Shown one piece after another: positions 21,401 to 23,810 of a DNA stretch of 23,810 nt (its first letter is position 1; each line of letters opens with the position of its first letter). The translations under genes were made by a program, and so were the position numbers. The notes under the pieces are model-generated. The model was not told the origin of the DNA. It saw nothing but the letters and a program-made list of their open reading frames with translations, and ran no database searches. The stretch comes from Chromera velia (Eukaryota; Sar; Chromeraceae): NCBI GenBank assembly GCA_018398765.1, contig JAHBMJ010000622.1, positions 20,001 through 43,810 on the forward strand, given 5' to 3'.

Positions 21401-22252
21401 GAGAATTCGTGAAGCACTCCCACATCGCGGCCTCTCTCGACAACAAAAGTGAGTCTGTGAGTGAGTGAGTGAGTCAGTTCCTATGCAGACGTTGATTGAT
21501 GCATGTATGGAGGAAGAGGAAAAAAGCAAATACATGCATGTGAGTAAATGACGAGGGAAAAAAGCACACAGACGTCGATGCGTATCTGAATGGGATCTCG
21601 TGAACTGGAGTATGCTCAATCGTTTCAGAAAATCAGAAAAGCAGAGAGAGAAAGACGCTGTCGTTCGGTTTGGGTTTCCTGTCGCCGTGAAGGACGGCAA
21701 CAAGCAGCAAAAAGAGGTGAATGAAGTGAAAAACGGGAGGGGAATTTAAAAATTGTCCACTTTTCATTTGAAAGTACGGAAACCCTTCTTCACAGTAGAT
21801 TGACTCTCAGAATCCGTCCCGGGCCGCTTTTCTTGTTACTCTTTTCGTTCCCTTCTCCCTCGTTGATAACGTGTTTGCTTTTATGCGTGAGTGAGTGTGG
21901 CTGCAGACGCGCGAGATCACTCTGACTGGTGAGGGCAGGAGGGGAGACAGAGAACAGAGAGGGGGGGAGAGGGACAGGGAGAGGCGCTTCTCTCAATCCG
22001 TCTGTCGATTCAGCTCCTCTGCACTTAGCGGTTTTTCTCTGTCTGTCGCTTTCCGCCTTTCTTTGCATCATTTTGAAAGAAAGCAGACAAGAAGAATGGG
22101 GTTGCGATGCCTTCTCTGCTTCTGTCGATATTTGCTTTGCTCTCATTCTCTTTTTGTTCGAAGGCCGCTTCAAGTTTCCTCTCCTTTCGGCGAGAGCGAC
22201 GGTGTCTCAAAAGAAGGGGGGCAATGAGCAGGGCACTTTCCTGTGTCTGTAG
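15166..22252 (+). CDS. PRIM1: DNA primase small (catalytic) subunit, PriS/PRIM1 family
   Basis: Synthesises RNA primers in the nuclear Pol alpha-primase complex. Exons: 15166-15271, 15758-15808, 16439-16495, 16756-17117, 17520-17649, 17974-18035, 18319-18393, 18754-18815, 19146-19375, 19814-19893, 20165-20271, 20547-20599, 20977-21045, 21323-21448, 21637-21716, 21907-21928, 22164-22252. They sum to 1761 bases (586 residues plus TAG) with every phase matched. Landmarks: [13 protein letters not shown] (38-50), RREFS (124-128), KIDIGAVY (166-173), catalytic [12 protein letters not shown] (D197, D199), zinc motif CC-x5-C-x2-C (C209, C210, C216, C219), SGRRGIHCW (248-256), [10 protein letters not shown] (third catalytic D437), [13 protein letters not shown] (K449, H455). 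Unusual: a basic/Gly-rich insert of about 70 residues (53-122), a Ser-rich insert (312-327) and a C-terminal extension after about 523. Exon 3 has a weak acceptor and exons 15-17 rest on phase and splice sites only. The usual length is about 400-450. Confidence 0.93.
15914..16058 (+). repeat. (CT)n(GT)n(CTGT)n compound microsatellite in primase intron 2
   Basis: About 85 bases of CT repeat with short GT interruptions are followed by about 15 GT units and then CTGT units. It lies in the intron between exon 2 and the candidate exon 3. Confidence 0.9.
16118..16300 (-). repeat. Dispersed GACA/TATATCGTC/pyrimidine repeat, copy C
   Basis: On the minus strand the same blocks as at 2525-2700 appear: a CAGACAGAC run, CTATATCGTCTTTTCTTTCCC, then CAGA runs, and the second block CTTCTCCCTTCTTTTCTTCATGTACAT. 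The copy lies inside primase intron 2 in the opposite orientation to the gene. Confidence 0.75.
16407..16438 (+). repeat. (GTGA)n array ending in the exon 3 acceptor
   Basis: About seven GTGA units end in GTGCAG, directly before the candidate 57-base primase exon (16439-16495). A normal pyrimidine tract is displaced to about 16358-16382. Confidence 0.75.
18431..18460 (+). repeat. Uninterrupted run of 30 G in primase intron 7
   Basis: Thirty consecutive G follow a short TG run and precede AGGGGG. The tract starts 37 bases after the exon 7 donor. Its length may be unreliable because homopolymers of this size are hard to sequence. Confidence 0.9.
21046..21070 (+). repeat. (GTGG)n array that forms the exon 13 donor
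   Basis: Exon 13 ends CTCG and is followed by about six tandem GTGG units, so several equivalent GTGGGT donors sit 4 bases apart. Only the first keeps the frame with exon 14. Confidence 0.8.
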
Positions 22253-22458
22253 ACGCACCGTCATGTGGTGTCGCACTGCACCACATTGGAGCAGTTGACG
22301 AATGGAAACACTCGCATCTCTTCATGCAAACTCGTGAATCGCAATTGAATTCTGCACGTCTTGAGCCCCTCCATCTGTGTGTGTGTACTCGAATGATTCG
22401 AATCGCATCGTTTGGTGTTGGTGAGCTAGTTGGTGAGGTGGTTGAATCCGATAGCCGA

Positions 22459-22707
22459 GACTGGATATCAGAAAATCTTTAATAGAAGACATATCTACTA
22501 TATTGCAGCGTGGGTCTTAAGTAGCTTCGACTTTTTAGACTGGATATCAGAAAATCTTTAATAGAAGACATATCTACTATATTGCAGCGTGGGTGTTAAG
22601 TAGCTTCGACTTTTTAGATGTATGTCAGACTGGATATCAGAAAATCTTTAATAGAAGACATATCTACTATATTGTAGCGTGGGTCTTAAGTAGCTTCGAC
22701 TTTTTAG
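22459..22707 (+). repeat. Three direct copies of a 79-bp unit
   Basis: Units begin GACTGGATATCAGAAAATC and end TAGCTTCGACTTTTTA. They start at 22459, 22538 and 22628; the third is offset by an 11-base insertion. Between copies I see only single-base differences (GCAGCG against GTAGCG, GTCTTAAG against GTGTTAAG), so the duplication looks recent. The array begins about 205 bases after the primase stop and marks the boundary with AT-rich island 3. Confidence 0.95.
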
Positions 22708-23640
22708 GGTTATAACTTGAATGCAAGTTTAATATGTAGTTTTGTTCAACTTAACTTATTACTTAAGAAGTTGCATAATATCTTTTTATATATAACATAT
22801 ATAGTATAACATATTGTATTTTTTGCTAGATTTTTTGTAAAACAATAAAGTAGATAATGAGTTAATTATAAGTAGAAAAGGTATAGTAGAAAAGAAAGAA
22901 AAAATACTAGAAAAAATGGAGGATTCAGAAGGAATTATACTAAAAATAATAATAATAATTTAAGCAAATTCAGCCTAATAGTTAGCCTATCATTCAGGTT
23001 TCTAAGGAAAAAATAAATTAATTTTTTCAATTTTTTTAAAGACGTTTCAAAGCTGGATGACAGCCTGAGTCAGCTTTCGATACCAGCTACTGAACTCTTT
23101 AGCTAGCTCTTTAGAGGCTCTAGTTATTGAACAGTACATTCGAGCTTAAAAAATGATAAAAGCCTCTCTGCGTATCACAGCAAAAAAAAAATAATTAAAG
23201 CCAATCCTCGCGTAATTTTTTTTTTTCTTTTTTTTTTTTCGAGAATGTTGGGCCGGCAACAAACAAGTGTTGTTCAAGTGTTGCTTGCTTAACTGTTGTT
23301 TCGGTGTTACACAACTGTTGCTTAGGTGTTGCACAAAAAAAAAAGAAAAAAAAAATAATTACTAAAGCCAATTCCGGTTTACTTTTTTTTTTATTTTTTT
23401 TTGCTGTGATATGCTTAGAAACTGAGAATGCATGGTCTCCAACTGTGGCTAGAACTATGGGAACAAAGCCCATAGATTAGCCTACAGACGATCAAAACGG
23501 CATTGCTGGAAGTAGATAGAAAGAATCTAGGAAAGAATAAAGTTCAATAAACAAGGAACGAAAAAAATGTATTCATTTGATTAAGTAGAGGAAACAAACA
23601 AATTTAAGAAATCTAAAAGCAGACTCGGACCTCGGTAGAC
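22708..23640. other. AT-rich island 3
   Basis: A/T-rich sequence with short poly-A/T runs and no plausible coding frame. It contains the foldback element at 23171-23414. Confidence 0.6.
23171..23414. mobile_element. MITE-like foldback element of about 244 bp
   Basis: The left end CGTATCACAGCAAAAAAAAAATAA matches, inverted, the right end TTATTTTTTTTTTGCTGTGATATG closely. Inside, the sequence AATAATTA(CT)AAAGCCAAT(C/T)C occurs twice as a direct repeat next to opposing T and A runs. The centre carries several TGTTGC/TGTTGTT units (about 23270-23335). This resembles a small non-autonomous inverted-repeat element, but I see no transposase and no sure target-site duplication. Confidence 0.4.
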
Positions 23641-23810
23641 CTCGATGCCTATCAAATCCAACAGAAAGGCACCAGGCTGCCAAGCAGTTCTGTGAGCATG
23701 TGGCTGCTCTTTCTGAGGTTCGAATCACCGTTCGATTCGGAAGCCTCAGAGACTGAAGAGACTTTCATGGTCAAAAAAGAAAGGAACAAAAGAGAAAGAG
23801 GCGGAAACGG
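23641..23810. other. Window end, no gene recognised
   Basis: Normal composition returns. A 6-bp hairpin CGAATC/GATTCG lies at 23721-23739. No open frame or RNA gene can be supported before the edge. Confidence 0.5.

Noticed and set aside
23717-23726. GGTTCGAATC, resembling a tRNA B box
   Set aside because: The flanking bases do not form a T stem and no A box or acceptor stem lies at the right distance upstream.

Overview
This is nuclear DNA from an intron-rich protist. Genes are split by 150-950 bp GT-AG introns loaded with microsatellites, and the spaces between genes are rich in repeats. A chromerid or related alveolate such as Chromera is my best guess. The clues are TGCATGCA motif clusters upstream of genes (an ApiAP2-type motif in Apicomplexa), TGCAG 3' splice sites and heavy GACA/CTGT repeats. 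No sequence here proves the lineage.

Four protein genes can be supported. (1) Minus strand, about 934-2437: a weakly modelled multi-exon gene of unknown family. (2) Plus strand, 4010-9237: nine exons encoding a protein of about 590 residues with an N-terminal PB1 domain and a C-terminal UBA domain, the layout of the selective-autophagy receptors p62 and NBR1 but without their ZZ or FW domains. The rebuilt reading frame has one base too many in exon 1. (3) Minus strand, 10347-11273: a single-exon DUF2306-type multi-pass membrane protein. (4) Plus strand, 15166-22252: about 17 exons encoding the small catalytic subunit of eukaryotic DNA primase (PRIM1/PriS). All catalytic and zinc residues are present, with lineage-specific insertions and a C-terminal extension. 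The exons of this gene join with every phase matched, giving 586 residues.

The layout is: 1-930 simple repeats; gene 1; 2440-3815 intergenic with a dispersed GACA/TATATCGTC repeat and a TGCA-rich cluster; the PB1-UBA gene; an AT-rich island (about 9780-10255) between the converging 3' ends of the PB1-UBA and DUF2306 genes; a TGCATGCA/CGCG cluster and a possible structured RNA upstream of the DUF2306 gene; a minisatellite of about 22 copies (12.46-13.95 kb); a second AT-rich island (14.1-14.75 kb); primase; a three-copy 79-bp repeat; and a third AT-rich island (22.7-23.64 kb) holding a small foldback element.

The genes do not form an obvious pathway. The most unusual points are the minimal PB1-UBA protein, the recurrent GTCAG 5' splice sites, and microsatellites that form or directly abut the splice sites.
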